Of a DNA stretch of 64,000 nucleotides, positions 41,028 to 50,919 are shown one piece after another (position 1 is the first letter of the stretch; every line of letters starts with the position of its first letter). The notes below the pieces were generated by a model. The model was not told the DNA's origin. It saw nothing but the letters and a program-made list of their open reading frames with translations, and made no database searches. A program made the position numbers and the translations under genes. Source of the DNA: Clostridia bacterium (GTDB lineage Bacteria; Bacillota; Clostridia; Oscillospirales; RGIG577). The stretch lies in NCBI GenBank assembly GCA_017405765.1, contig JAFQZS010000018.1:1-64000 (forward strand), in the 5' to 3' direction.

Positions 41028-42191
41028 TCATAACTTGTTTATCGTTTCCATAACGTAATCGGAGAATTCCTCACAGGTCGCGCCTGTGTCGCGTCCCGTC
41101 ATAACGAGCCTCTTTTCCTCATACATGCATATGTCGAGCGCACGCTCAAGACGTGCCGCCCTGTCGTTGTATCCTATGTGATTTAATAACATCACTGCCG
41201 CGCGTAAAACGGAACAGGGGTCGGCGTATTTCTCGCGTCCTTCTTTTACCATACGCGGAGCCGAGCCGTGTATCGCCTCGAACATGGCGTATCTTTTTCC
41301 TATATTCGCGCTGCCTGCGGTGCCTACGCCGCCCTGAAATTCCGCCGCCTCGTCGGTTATGATATCGCCGTAGAGGTTAGGCAGTATGAACACCCGAAAG
41401 TCGCGGCGGCGCTTTTCGTCGACAAGCTTCGCCGTCATGATGTCTATGTACCAGTCGTCTGTTTCGATCTCGGGATAATCGAGAGCCACTTTTCGGCAAA
41501 GATCAAGAAACTTGCCGTCGGTCGTCTTTATTACATTGGCCTTTGTAACTATGGACACGCGCGATTTGTTGTTGTTCTTCGCAAACTCATATGCAAGACG
41601 CGCTATCCTCTCTGTACCCTCCGTCGTAGTGACGACAAAGTCTATCGCCAGATCGTCGTTTACATGTACGCCCTTAGAGCCTACGGCATACGCTCCCTCC
41701 GTGTTCTCTCTGAAGAACGTCCAGTCTATCCCCTTGTCGGGCACCTTAACGGGACGCACGTTAGCAAACAGGTCAAGCGCCTTCCTCATAGCTACGTTGG
41801 CGCTTTCGATATTGGGCCATTCGTCGCCCTTGCGCGGAGTAGTGGTGGGTCCTTTTAATATAACGTGGCATTTTTTAAGCTCCGAGAGCACTTCGTCCGG
41901 CAGCGCCTGATTTTTTGCCGCGCGGTTTTCGATGGTGCAGCCCTCTATATCGCGTATCTCCACCTTGCCGGCCGCGATCTCGTTCTTTAAAAGATACTCA
42001 AGCACTCTGCGCGCCTGATGCGTTATCGCGGGGCCTATGCCGTCGCCTCCCACAACGCCGATTATGAGCGTGTCCAGCGCCGAATAATCAAGAAAGTCGC
42101 CCGCTGCGTTGATCTCGTCAACGCGCTTTAACTGTTCTCTTAAAAGCGCTTCAAATTTTTCGGTGGCAGCCTTGATCTGTTGATTTGTCAT
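41028..42191 (-). CDS. Isocitrate dehydrogenase (isocitrate/isopropylmalate family)
   Basis: The 387-residue enzyme oxidatively decarboxylates isocitrate to 2-oxoglutarate. Motifs are VVGGDGIGPAITHQA near residue 47, FFRENTEGAYAVGSKG (substrate site), NLYGDIITDEAAEFQGG and AIHGSAPRMV. The N-terminal extension before the GDGIGP motif is about 45 residues, longer than in typical short NAD forms. Cofactor choice (NAD or NADP) is not certain from inspection, and a 3-isopropylmalate role is less likely next to aconitase. ATG 42191 has AGGAGAG upstream; 35 bases after acn. Confidence 0.85.
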   Translation of the reverse strand: MTNQQIKAATEKFEALLREQLKRVDEINAAGDFLDYSALDTLIIGVVGGDGIGPAITHQARRVLEYLLKNEIAAGKVEIRDIEGCTIENRAAKNQALPDEVLSELKKCHVILKGPTTTPRKGDEWPNIESANVAMRKALDLFANVRPVKVPDKGIDWTFFRENTEGAYAVGSKGVHVNDDLAIDFVVTTTEGTERIARLAYEFAKNNNKSRVSIVTKANVIKTTDGKFLDLCRKVALDYPEIETDDWYIDIMTAKLVDEKRRRDFRVFILPNLYGDIITDEAAEFQGGVGTAGSANIGKRYAMFEAIHGSAPRMVKEGREKYADPCSVLRAAVMLLNHIGYNDRAARLERALDICMYEEKRLVMTGRDTGATCEEFSDYVMETINKL

Positions 42192-42226
42192 TTTATCTCT
42201 CCTGATGTATAAATTGCATTTGTTTT

Positions 42227-44176
42227 TTACTGCTGTTTCGCATAGTTCAGCGCGCCTCCGGCCAAGATCATCGCACGCTGACGCTCCGAAAGCTCGCACT
42301 CTGCCGTGAATTCAAACGCCTGAGTCTCGTTTATAACGGTAATAGGTTCGCCGTTTTCTATCTCATAGCGCACATTAGGCATTGAAAGCGCATCGCCTTC
42401 TTCGATTTTATCATAAATATCGGGATTTGTAAATGTCAAAGGAAGTATGCCCGAATTTATAAGATTTGCACAATGGATACGCGCAAAGCTTTTTGCGATA
42501 ACGGCCTTGACGCCGAGATACAGCGGAACGAGCGCCGCATGCTCGCGCGAGGAGCCCTGTCCGTAATTTGCGCCGCCTAAGATAAAGCCGCCGCCCGCCT
42601 TTTTCGCCCTTGCGGAGAAGGTGGGGTCGATCACCTCGAAGCAGAAGGTGCTCAGATACGGTATATTAGAGCGGTACGGCAGTATTTTTGCGCCGGCCGG
42701 CATGATGTGGTCCGTCGTTATGTTGTCGCCCGTTTTTAAAAGTACGGCGCCGTTGTCTATAGATTCGGGCAGCGCGGTGTTTAAGGGGAACGGCTTAATG
42801 TTGGGGCCCAATATAACCTCTACGGAATCGGCCTCTTCTTCGCTTGCGGGCGGGATTATCATATTGTCGTTCACGGCGAACTTATCGGGCATATCCACGC
42901 CGCGCACGGATATCGATTTTGAAAGCTCCCTGGGGTCGCAAAGGTAACCCATAAGTGCGGTAGCCGCCGCCGTCTCCGGGCTTACAAGATAGACCTGGGC
43001 GTCCTTCGTTCCGCTTCTTCCCTCAAAGTTACGGTTGAACGTGCGCACCGATACGCCGCCGGAATTCGGCGAAAATCCCATGCCTATGCAGGGACCGCAG
43101 GCGCATTCGAGCACGCGCGCGCCCGCGTCTATGATGTCTGAGAGCGCGCCGTTTTTTGCAAGCATATTGAGCACCTGCTTCGAGCCGGGCGAAACGGAAA
43201 GCGAAATGTTCGGCGCTATCGTGCGTCCCTTCAGCATACGCGCCACAGTCATAAGGTCTGTAAACGATGAGTTTGTACACGAGCCTATGCAAACCTGATC
43301 GACGTGTATTTTGCCGATCTCCGAAACCTGCTTAACAGCATCGGGACTGTGGGGCATTGCCGCCTGAGGCGCCAGATCGGAAAGATTTATCTCTATAACT
43401 TCGTCATACTCTGCATCGGGGTCGGCAAAGATGGGAACATAGTCCGCCTCGCGGCCCTGCGCCTTTAAGAACTGATGCGTCGATTCGTCGCTCGGGAATA
43501 TCGACGTCGTAGCGCCCAGCTCCGCGCCCATATTCGTTATCGTTGCTCTCTGGGGCACGGTGAGCGTGCGCGCGCCCGGTCCGCCGTATTCTATGATCCT
43601 GCCTACGCCGCCCTTTACGGAAAGAATGCGTAAAACTTCTAAAATAACGTCCTTTGCGCTTACGAATTTTTTAAGCTCTCCCGTGAGCTTTATAAGCGTT
43701 ATCTTGGGCATCGTGATGTAATATGCGCCGCCTGCCATCGCAACGGCCACGTCGAGGCCGCCCGCGCCCATTGCGAGCATACATATGCCGCCGCCGGTGG
43801 GCGTGTGCGAATCGCTGCCCAAAAGCGTTTTGCCGGGCTTTCCAAAGCGCTCAAGATGCACCTGATGGCATATGCCGTTGCCCGGACGAGAAAAGTATAT
43901 GCCGTGCTTTTTTGTAACGCTCTGCATATAGCGGTGATCGTCTGCATTTTCAAAGCCCGACTGGAGCGTATTGTGGTCGATATACGCCACGGAAAGCTCT
44001 GTCTTTACACGCGGCGTATCCATCGCCTGAAACTGTAAGTACGCCATTGTGCCCGTCGCGTCCTGAGTAAGCGTCTGATCTATTCTCAAAGCTATCTGCT
44101 CTCCGGGTATCATCTCTCCCGAAACGAGGTGCGCCGAAATTATTTTTTCAGCAAGATTTTGCGGTTTGCCTCCCAT
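42227..44176 (-). CDS. acnA: Aconitate hydratase
   Basis: The 649-residue 4Fe-4S enzyme interconverts citrate and isocitrate. The cluster cysteines are in CIGSCTNSS near 295 and CACGPCIGMG near 360; other family motifs are LLGSDSHTPTGGG, TGDNITTDHIMPAG and NYGQGSSREHAAL. The length is shorter than E. coli AcnA, matching the clostridial/mitochondrial-like group, so the gene symbol is approximate. ATG 44176 has GGAGGG 8 bases upstream. First gene of acn-icd-rex. No citrate synthase is in the window. Confidence 0.94.
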   Translation of the reverse strand: MGGKPQNLAEKIISAHLVSGEMIPGEQIALRIDQTLTQDATGTMAYLQFQAMDTPRVKTELSVAYIDHNTLQSGFENADDHRYMQSVTKKHGIYFSRPGNGICHQVHLERFGKPGKTLLGSDSHTPTGGGICMLAMGAGGLDVAVAMAGGAYYITMPKITLIKLTGELKKFVSAKDVILEVLRILSVKGGVGRIIEYGGPGARTLTVPQRATITNMGAELGATTSIFPSDESTHQFLKAQGREADYVPIFADPDAEYDEVIEINLSDLAPQAAMPHSPDAVKQVSEIGKIHVDQVCIGSCTNSSFTDLMTVARMLKGRTIAPNISLSVSPGSKQVLNMLAKNGALSDIIDAGARVLECACGPCIGMGFSPNSGGVSVRTFNRNFEGRSGTKDAQVYLVSPETAAATALMGYLCDPRELSKSISVRGVDMPDKFAVNDNMIIPPASEEEADSVEVILGPNIKPFPLNTALPESIDNGAVLLKTGDNITTDHIMPAGAKILPYRSNIPYLSTFCFEVIDPTFSARAKKAGGGFILGGANYGQGSSREHAALVPLYLGVKAVIAKSFARIHCANLINSGILPLTFTNPDIYDKIEEGDALSMPNVRYEIENGEPITVINETQAFEFTAECELSERQRAMILAGGALNYAKQQ

Positions 44177-44237
44177 ATTTATACCCTCCGTTCGCACTTA
44201 TTTGCAAAAGTATGTTTATGATTTCATTTATATGATT

Positions 44238-44266
44238 ATTGTATAATTATTACTTCAATCTGTCAA
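44238..44266 (-). promoter_or_regulatory. Promoter of the acn-icd-rex operon
   Basis: On the minus strand a perfect TTGACA (44266-44261) is followed 17 bases later by TACAAT (44243-44238). The -35 box touches the stop codon of the flavin-reductase-like gene upstream. Confidence 0.8.
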
Positions 44267-44859
44267 CGTCCGTGTCTGCGCGCTTTTGCTTCTTTTTTTC
44301 TTACACTGAAGCCGAAGCGGCCGCGCCCCCTGCCCAAATCGAAGTATTCGCCGTGAGCGTACGCCATAAGTCCCATGCTCTCCATATGAAGGCGGCCGCT
44401 TTTGTCGATGAAGCGCTCCTTTACGTTAACGGACTCTATCTCTGCGATAAACATATCGTGGCTTCCCAGTCGCTCCACTTTTTTCACACGGCATTCCAGC
44501 GCCAGCGGGCTTTCCGATATTATGGGACAATCTATCGAAAGAGCGGGCTCTGTATGGAGACCGGCTTCCTTTAATTTATCCGTATCGCGTCCGCTTTTTA
44601 CTCCGCAGAGATCTACGGCGCGCGCCATAGCCGCCGTGGTAAGATTTACGGCAAATACTCCCGCCTGCATGATAAGACCGTGAGAATAGCGTTCGGGGCG
44701 CACGGATATATACGTCATTGCCGGATCGGAGCATATTATGCCCGTCCAGCCTATGGTAAGCGCGTTAGGCCTGTCAAGACTGCCGCATGATACAAGCGCG
44801 GCCGGTACGGGGGCTAAGAGAGTGCCTGCGGGCCATAATACCCTTTTGTCGTCGTTCAA
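44263..44859 (-). CDS. Flavin reductase-like (FMN-binding split barrel) protein
   Basis: The 198-residue protein has the flavoredoxin/flavin reductase fold. MNDDKRVLWPAGTLLAPVPA opens, then PNALTIGWTGIICSDPAMTYISVRP contacts FMN, and FAVNLTTAAMARAVDLCGVKSGRD follows. The partner is unknown. A TTG at 44859, 9 bases after GGAGG, fits better than the upstream ATG at 44886, which precedes the ribosome site. The basic tail (SVRKKEAKARRHGR) is unusual. The 277-base gap upstream, shared with the peptide-transport operon, includes a C9 tract near 44972-44980. Confidence 0.82.
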   Translation of the reverse strand: MNDDKRVLWPAGTLLAPVPAALVSCGSLDRPNALTIGWTGIICSDPAMTYISVRPERYSHGLIMQAGVFAVNLTTAAMARAVDLCGVKSGRDTDKLKEAGLHTEPALSIDCPIISESPLALECRVKKVERLGSHDMFIAEIESVNVKERFIDKSGRLHMESMGLMAYAHGEYFDLGRGRGRFGFSVRKKEAKARRHGR

Positions 44860-45075
44860 AAACAACGCCCTCCTTTTTATGAGCATTTCATATTTTTTAT
44901 ATTATATCACATTACAATATTGCGCGCATCAAGAGAAAACGGTATATTTTTGTGTGCGTGTACGTCCTCCTCCCCCCCCCGCCTGCACCTTGGTTCTTTG
45001 AACAAAAGGAAAACGCAAAATATTTTTCCGTATTAAAGTGTAAAAATGTTTTTTTGCAAATCGCAGATAAAAAAA

Positions 45076-45104
45076 TTGCAAAAATCACAAGAGTACGTTA
45101 TAAT
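45076..45104 (+). promoter_or_regulatory. Promoter of the peptide-uptake operon
   Basis: TTGCAA (45076-45081) and TATAAT (45099-45104) are separated by 17 bases, about 33 bases before the first start codon. Confidence 0.75.
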
Positions 45105-45136
45105 AAAAAATATTAGTTTTTATATAAGGACATAAA

Positions 45137-46120
45137 ATGGAAAATTTGCTTGAAATACGCGACCTTCAGGTAAGCTTCGGCGGCTCGAAAAACAAGGTCA
45201 ATGTTATAAAAGGATTAAATATAGAAATAAAGCGCGGAGAAACTCTCGGCATAGTGGGCGAAAGCGGGTCCGGTAAATCGGTGACGTCGCTTGCAGTTAT
45301 GGGCCTTCTGCCGCAGCATACTTCTCACGTTCGGGGCGAAATAAATTTCGAAGGCGAAAATCTGCTCGCTCTCTCTTCGCGTGCTCTCGAAAAGCTGCGC
45401 GGCAACAAGATCGCCATGATATTTCAGGAGCCGATGACCTCGTTAAACCCCATACAGACATGCGGACGCCAGATAATGGAGCCTCTCATGCTTCATATGG
45501 GCATGAAAAAGAAAGAGGCGGCGGCGCGCGCGCGCGATCTTTTAAAGCTATGCGGCATATCGGCGCCCGAGCAGCGAATGAAAGAATATCCCCATCAGAT
45601 GTCGGGCGGTATGCGCCAGCGCATAATGATAGCAATTGCACTTGCCTGCAATCCGTCTCTGCTTATAGCGGACGAGCCCACCACCGCGCTCGACGTAACG
45701 ATACAGGCTCAGATACTTGAGCTTATGAAGGAACTGAAAAGTAAAATAAACATGAGCATCATGATGATAACGCACGACCTCGGCATCGTTGCCGATTCGT
45801 GCGACCGCGTCGTTATAATGTACGCAGGTCAGATAGTCGAAAGCGCGCCCACGGCCGAGCTGTTTGCCGATCCGCGTCATCCCTATACAAAGGGGCTGCT
45901 TAATGCAATACCGATGCTCGACAAAAAGAAAGAGCGCCTTGAATCAATAGACGGAATGGTGCCCGACGCGGACAAAATGCCTAAGGGCTGCCGCTTTCAC
46001 CCAAGATGCTCCGCTTCCATGCCAAAATGCTCAGCGGCGGCTCCCCGTCTTACAAAATGCGGCGAAAACCGCTTTGTACGCTGCTTTTTATTCTCCGATG
46101 AAACGGAGGAAAACACATGA
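45137..46120 (+). CDS. Oligo/dipeptide ABC transporter ATPase (DppD/OppD type)
   Basis: The 327-residue ABC ATPase has Walker [12 protein letters not shown] near 41, Q-loop [11 protein letters not shown], signature [14 protein letters not shown] and Walker [15 protein letters not shown]. The C-terminal oligopeptide extension includes [15 protein letters not shown], where cysteines of these ATPases usually bind an Fe-S cluster. It powers peptide import with its partner ATPase, whose ATG overlaps its stop by 4 bases. Confidence 0.95.
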   Translation: MENLLEIRDLQVSFGGSKNKVNVIKGLNIEIKRGETLGIVGESGSGKSVTSLAVMGLLPQHTSHVRGEINFEGENLLALSSRALEKLRGNKIAMIFQEPMTSLNPIQTCGRQIMEPLMLHMGMKKKEAAARARDLLKLCGISAPEQRMKEYPHQMSGGMRQRIMIAIALACNPSLLIADEPTTALDVTIQAQILELMKELKSKINMSIMMITHDLGIVADSCDRVVIMYAGQIVESAPTAELFADPRHPYTKGLLNAIPMLDKKKERLESIDGMVPDADKMPKGCRFHPRCSASMPKCSAAAPRLTKCGENRFVRCFLFSDETEENT

Positions 46121-47091
46121 GTGAAGTTAAAAACAAGATACTGCTCGAAACGAAAGATTTAAAGCAATATTTCACCGTAAAAGATCCGCGGGGAAAAAAA
46201 CAAAGCTTAAAAGCCGTTGACGGCGTTACCATTTCCATATCCGAGGGCGAAACGTTCGGTCTCGTCGGCGAGAGCGGCTGCGGCAAATCAACTCTCGGCA
46301 AGACCATACTCAGTCTCTATCCTCCGACCTCCGGTACGATAATGTTTGACGGAGAAGACACGACCTCCTTAAAGGGGCAGCGACTTAAAGAATTCAGAAA
46401 AAAGACGCAGATGATATTTCAGGACCCCTCGTCGTGCTTAAATCCGCGTCTCAAGGTAAGCGATATCCTCTGTGAGCCGTTTGCGATACATAATATGCTC
46501 TCGGCGCCCGAGCGCCAGGCGCGGGCAGCCGAGCTTTGCGATATGGTGGGACTGTCGCGCACTTACCTTAAACGGTATCCTCACGAGATGTCCGGCGGCC
46601 AGAAGCAGCGCGTCGGCATCGCTCGCGCGCTCGCGCTCGAGCCTAAGCTTATCGTGTGCGACGAACCTGTAAGCGCGCTCGACGTGTCGATACAGGCGCA
46701 GGTCATAAATCTGCTTTCCGACCTTCAGACGCAGTTCGACTTTACTTATCTTTTCATATCGCATAATCTGAGCGTAGTAAAGCACTGCTGTCAGCGCATA
46801 GGCGTAATGTACCTTGGGAGGATAGTCGAGCTTGCTCCCTCGGATAAAATATACGACGGCGCGCTGCATCCCTACACACGCGCTCTCATTTCGGCAATAC
46901 CCATACCCGACCCCGCTCTTTTGCGCGAAAGAAAGATACTTTCTGGCGATATACCCAGCCCCACTCAAAAGATAGAGGGCTGTCCGTTTAAGACGCGCTG
47001 TCCTAATGCGTCCGAAAAATGCAAAAGCGAGGCGCCGAAGCTTAAAGAATATGCGCCCGGGCACTTTGTTTCATGTCATTTATACGGCTGA
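46117..47091 (+). CDS. Oligo/dipeptide ABC transporter ATPase (DppF/OppF type)
   Basis: The 324-residue second ATPase of the heterodimer has Walker A GESGCGKSTLG, signature MSGGQKQRVGIARAL and Walker B IVCDEPVSALDVS. The C-terminal segment has cysteines (GCPFKTRCPNASEKCKSE). Overlaps the preceding gene by ATGA and is followed after 47 bases by the binding-protein gene. Confidence 0.95.
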   Translation: MSEVKNKILLETKDLKQYFTVKDPRGKKQSLKAVDGVTISISEGETFGLVGESGCGKSTLGKTILSLYPPTSGTIMFDGEDTTSLKGQRLKEFRKKTQMIFQDPSSCLNPRLKVSDILCEPFAIHNMLSAPERQARAAELCDMVGLSRTYLKRYPHEMSGGQKQRVGIARALALEPKLIVCDEPVSALDVSIQAQVINLLSDLQTQFDFTYLFISHNLSVVKHCCQRIGVMYLGRIVELAPSDKIYDGALHPYTRALISAIPIPDPALLRERKILSGDIPSPTQKIEGCPFKTRCPNASEKCKSEAPKLKEYAPGHFVSCHLYG

Positions 47092-47138
47092 GGCCGTGTG
47101 AATATAAAGTAAGCATAAAAAATTTTGGAGGGAAAAAT

Positions 47139-48782
47139 ATGAACAAAAAAAGACTTATCTGTCTCATTCTGTCATGTCTTCTCGTCGTATGCTTCTTTGC
47201 AGGCTGCAGCAATAACAGCGGCAGCAGCGACAGCAGCGACGCCGCAGACACAAGCGCGGAAGCGGCGACGGATAACACCGTAGTAATCGGTCTTGCGTCC
47301 GACTTAAAGACGCTCGACCCCGGCCACATGTACGAGATCTTCGGCAACATGATCTGCTATGCTACATACGATATGCTGTTTAGGATCTCGGGCGACAATC
47401 TTTCGGATCCCCAGCCCTCGGTAGCTACCGAAGACTGGAGCCTCGATGAAACGAGAACGGTATATACCCTGCCTTTAAGACAGGACGTATACTTCACGAG
47501 CGGCAATCAGCTCACCGCAAAGGACGTAATATTTACCATAAACAGAGTAAAGAACTTAAAGTCCAACAATACGCCCAATGCAGAGGGCGTAGTTTCCGTT
47601 GAAGCGCCCGACGACTTTACTGTTGTTATAACGCTTGACAAGCCCGACGCATCCTTCCTTACGAAGCTTGCTTCAAACGCCTTCGCAGTTCTTGACAGCG
47701 AGGTCGTAAAGGAGCACGGCGGCACCGACGCGGAAGACGCCGCTTCCACGGACAGCGCTCGCACCTGGCTCGATGCAAATTCGGCCGGCAGCGGCCCCTA
47801 CATCTTAGAGAGCTGGACTCAGGGCGTTGAGATAGTATTAAAGAAAAACCCGAACTATTGGGGCGAATGCGGCAATGTAGATACCTTTATCATAAAGGAG
47901 ATACCCGATTCCAACACCCAGATCCAGATGCTTGAAAGAGGCGAAATTGATATCGCCTTCACGCTTAACGCAGACAACATCGCTCAGCTCAAGAATGAGG
48001 ACGGAAGCACAAAGGACGGTATAACGATAATAAACGGCCAGACCTCGCTCATAAGCTTCCTGCTTATGAACAACGACCCCACTATCGGCGGCCCCATGGC
48101 CGATCCCAGAGTACAGCAGGCAGTACGCCTTGCAATAAACTACGAGAACCTTCTTAAGCTCTGCGGAGACGGCGCGACCTTACCGCTCTCCTATATCCCG
48201 CTCAACTTCGTGGGCGGTCTTACGAGAGACGTAAGCTACACCGACGTAGACGCGGCAAAGGCTCTTATGGCCGAGGCAGGATATGAAAACGGCTTCGATG
48301 TAGTGCTCACCACGGCTGACTACGACACCGAAGGCTTAAAGTGGCCCACCATGGCTCAGAGGATCGCATCCGACCTTGCTGAGATCGGCATAAATGTAAA
48401 GATAGAGACGGGCGAAATAGGCGTTGTTATCGACGCATACAGAGACGGCACCTGCCAGTTCCTTATAATGCACTGGAGCCCCGACTATTATGACATCAAC
48501 AATCAGCTCGCATTCCTTCCCGACGCGACTGTCGGCGCACGCGCCAACTGGCATGCTGAGGGTCACGAAGATATGATAGCTCTCGGCGACCTCATCACAG
48601 GCGAGGCAGACCCCGCGCAGCGTGCTGAGTATTCGAGACAGCTTCAAGAGCTTACCGCCGAGGACAGCCCGTATGCATTCCTTCTTCAGCATCCGAAGAA
48701 CTTTGCTATAGGCGACAGAGTCGACAACGTAATATACAACGACCTCGTTAAGCTCCAGCTTTCCGAAATGAACGTAAAATAA
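47139..48782 (+). CDS. Peptide-binding lipoprotein (SBP family 5)
   Basis: The 547-residue extracellular binding protein has signal peptide MNKKRLICLILSCLLVVCF and lipobox FFAGC near 24, then a serine/aspartate-rich linker. The SBP_bac_5 fold opens TVVIGLASDLKTLDPGHMYE and contains the family motif ADPRVQQAVRLAINYENLL. It would capture peptides or related solutes for the flanking permeases. GGAGGG precedes ATG 47139. Two strong hairpins follow the gene, consistent with higher binding-protein than permease expression. Confidence 0.93.
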   Translation: MNKKRLICLILSCLLVVCFFAGCSNNSGSSDSSDAADTSAEAATDNTVVIGLASDLKTLDPGHMYEIFGNMICYATYDMLFRISGDNLSDPQPSVATEDWSLDETRTVYTLPLRQDVYFTSGNQLTAKDVIFTINRVKNLKSNNTPNAEGVVSVEAPDDFTVVITLDKPDASFLTKLASNAFAVLDSEVVKEHGGTDAEDAASTDSARTWLDANSAGSGPYILESWTQGVEIVLKKNPNYWGECGNVDTFIIKEIPDSNTQIQMLERGEIDIAFTLNADNIAQLKNEDGSTKDGITIINGQTSLISFLLMNNDPTIGGPMADPRVQQAVRLAINYENLLKLCGDGATLPLSYIPLNFVGGLTRDVSYTDVDAAKALMAEAGYENGFDVVLTTADYDTEGLKWPTMAQRIASDLAEIGINVKIETGEIGVVIDAYRDGTCQFLIMHWSPDYYDINNQLAFLPDATVGARANWHAEGHEDMIALGDLITGEADPAQRAEYSRQLQELTAEDSPYAFLLQHPKNFAIGDRVDNVIYNDLVKLQLSEMNVK

Positions 48783-48807
48783 TATCTTTATATCCGGCTC
48801 GCATTTG

Positions 48808-48900
48808 TGATACGCGCCCCGGCGCGTATCACGCCCTGCGGGCGGAAGGATCCATATTTCATAACGCGCAAAGCGGGACTTTTGCGCGCTGCGAAATATG
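48808..48900 (+). other. Two intercistronic hairpins between binding protein and permease
   Basis: TGATACGCGCC (48808-48818) and GGCGCGTATCA (48821-48831) form a perfect stem. A second stem pairs CATATTTC (48853-48860) with GAAATATG (48893-48900) and inner GCGCAAA (48866-48872) with TTTGCGC (48881-48887). They lack T runs, so they look like RNA-stabilising or partially terminating elements within an operon. Confidence 0.7.
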
Positions 48901-48934
48901 AATCAAACACGACATTTGAAAGGAGAGGCGATCC

Positions 48935-49948
48935 TTGCTTCGATATATAGGACGAAGACTTTTGCTGATGGTGATACTGCTCATAGGAGTATCGCTTTTG
49001 GTATTTCTTATATCACATCTCGTTCCAAGCAGCCCCGTGGCGGCGAATTTGAGCCAGACAGCGATGAACGACCCTGCGGCCGTTGCTGCATTCGAGGCAA
49101 AATGGGGGCTTGACAAGCCGCTTTACGAACAGTATTTCATATACTTAAAAAATCTTCTGCACGGTGACTTGGGCACCTCGATACGCACGGGGCAGCCCGT
49201 TTTGGATGATCTGAAACGCTACTTCCCCGCAACGCTGGAGCTTTCCATATTTGCAATGATCATAGCCATAGTGCTGGGCATCCTCTTCGGCGTAATCTCG
49301 GCGGTGTTCCGAAACAAGCCCGCAGACCAGATACTAAGGGGCGTGTCTATATCGGGCGTATCGATACCCAGCTTCTGGTTCTCGCTTCTCGTGCTCTACG
49401 TCTTTTTCTACCGTCTCGGCTGGTTCCCCGGTCCCGGACGCATAAGCGCGCGCACGAGCGTGCCGCAGGGCGGAAGCGGTCTTTACATCTGGGATGCGCT
49501 GATAACAGGCAACTGGACCGTGTTCGGAGACGCGCTTTCGCATATAATACTGCCTGCGATAGTTTTGGGCTTCTTTACTATGGGTCTTATCACGCGCCAA
49601 ACGAGAAGCAATCTTTTGGAGGTCATGAGCCAGGATTACATACGCACGGCGCGGGCGAAAGGTCTTTCCGAGCGCAAAGTAGTTTGGGGACACGCTCTAG
49701 GAAACGCTCTTATCCCCGTTATAACGGTAGCGGGCATGGGGTTTTGCAACCTCCTTGGCGGCATGGTGTTCGTTGAAAAGATATTCGCATGGCCGGGCAT
49801 AGGCCAGTATGCGTACCTGTCGGCCACAACGCTCGATTTCCCTGCAATATGCGGCGTTTCGCTGCTAATCGCGCTTACATACGTTATAGTCAATCTTATA
49901 ATAGACATACTGTACGGCATAATCGATCCGCGTGTAAGATACAGATAA
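48935..49948 (+). CDS. Peptide ABC transporter permease (DppB type)
   Basis: The 337-residue membrane permease has six helices: a first helix at about 9-30 (LLLMVILLIGVSLLVFLIS), a large external loop, and the EAA motif near ARAKGLSERKVVWGHALGNAL. Start is TTG 48935 with GGAGAGG upstream. Encoded before the partner permease. Confidence 0.92.
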   Translation: MLRYIGRRLLLMVILLIGVSLLVFLISHLVPSSPVAANLSQTAMNDPAAVAAFEAKWGLDKPLYEQYFIYLKNLLHGDLGTSIRTGQPVLDDLKRYFPATLELSIFAMIIAIVLGILFGVISAVFRNKPADQILRGVSISGVSIPSFWFSLLVLYVFFYRLGWFPGPGRISARTSVPQGGSGLYIWDALITGNWTVFGDALSHIILPAIVLGFFTMGLITRQTRSNLLEVMSQDYIRTARAKGLSERKVVWGHALGNALIPVITVAGMGFCNLLGGMVFVEKIFAWPGIGQYAYLSATTLDFPAICGVSLLIALTYVIVNLIIDILYGIIDPRVRYR

Positions 49949-49988
49949 GCGAAAGCGTTCACTCGATTTTGGAAGGATAAATACATAG

Positions 49989-50825
49989 ATGTCAGAGATC
50001 AAGGGTATATTTGCACAGAAAAACTTCACATTCAAGCTGGGCATGGCGCTCTGCCTTATTTGGATAGTCGTGGCGTTCATCGCCCCGCTTATCGCTCCGT
50101 ATAATCCGCTTGTGCAGGATATGGACGCCCGTTTCATGTCGCCGTGCTCCGATCACTTTTTCGGCACCGACAGTCTCGGACGCGACATTTTGAGCCGTGT
50201 CCTCTACGGCAGCCGCATATCCATAACGGCCGGACTTATAACCGTAGTCTTTGCCTTTGCCGTAGGCATAATCTTCGGCGCCGTTGCAGGCTACGCCGGA
50301 GGCGCGGTAGACGATATAATGATGCGTATTTCCGAAATGATAATGGCCTTTCCTCCGCTGATACTCGCGATGGTACTGGCGGCTGCGATGGGACCCAGCA
50401 TCATAAATTCGGTGGTGGCCATGGCAATAATCTGGTGGCCGAACTATGCGCGTCTTGCGCGAAGCGTCGTCATATCCGTCAAGGGCAACGACTACGTCAC
50501 GGCAAGTACGCTTATGGGCGCGTCAAAGGGGCGCATCCTCTTTCACGAGATCCTACCCAACTGCATAGGTCCGCTTATCGTTATGGCAACGCTCGATATA
50601 GGCAATGCGATACTGATGTTCTCGGGACTGAGCTTCTTAGGCCTCGGCGTACAGCCGCCGATACCCGAATGGGGCGCAATGGTCTCCGACGGCGTTGAGA
50701 CGTTCAATTACTGGTGGATATCGGCCTTTCCAGGCATCGCCATATTTACCGTGGCAATAGGCGCAAACTTCATAGGCGACGGACTCAGGGATTATATGGA
50801 CCCGAAATTAAGAAAGCAGAGATGA
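49989..50825 (+). CDS. Peptide ABC transporter permease (DppC type)
   Basis: The 278-residue permease has a first helix near 22-42 and the family start FIAPLIAPYNPLVQDM followed by FFGTDSLGRDILSRVLYG. The EAA loop is TASTLMGASKGRILFHEILPN. The dimer with the DppB-type protein forms the membrane channel. GGAAGG lies upstream of the ATG. Confidence 0.93.
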   Translation: MSEIKGIFAQKNFTFKLGMALCLIWIVVAFIAPLIAPYNPLVQDMDARFMSPCSDHFFGTDSLGRDILSRVLYGSRISITAGLITVVFAFAVGIIFGAVAGYAGGAVDDIMMRISEMIMAFPPLILAMVLAAAMGPSIINSVVAMAIIWWPNYARLARSVVISVKGNDYVTASTLMGASKGRILFHEILPNCIGPLIVMATLDIGNAILMFSGLSFLGLGVQPPIPEWGAMVSDGVETFNYWWISAFPGIAIFTVAIGANFIGDGLRDYMDPKLRKQR

Positions 50826-50832
50826 TACTTTT

Positions 50833-50861
50833 CCCCGCCTCACGGCGGGGTGTGTTTTTTG
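50833..50861 (+). terminator. Terminator after the permease genes
   Basis: CCCCGCC (50833-50839) pairs with GGCGGGG (50844-50850), and a T6 run ends at 50860. A palindrome, GAACCGCGGTTC (50861-50872), follows directly. Confidence 0.8.
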
Positions 50862-50919
50862 AACCGCGGTTCTAAAAAATACCGTTTGTTTGAAAGCAAG
50901 GATACAAAGGAGCATACTT

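Noticed and set aside
44941-45000. C9 tract and CCGCCTG motif as a phase-variation switch
   Set aside because: It lies outside any gene and well upstream of the transporter promoter; a homopolymer alone is not enough.
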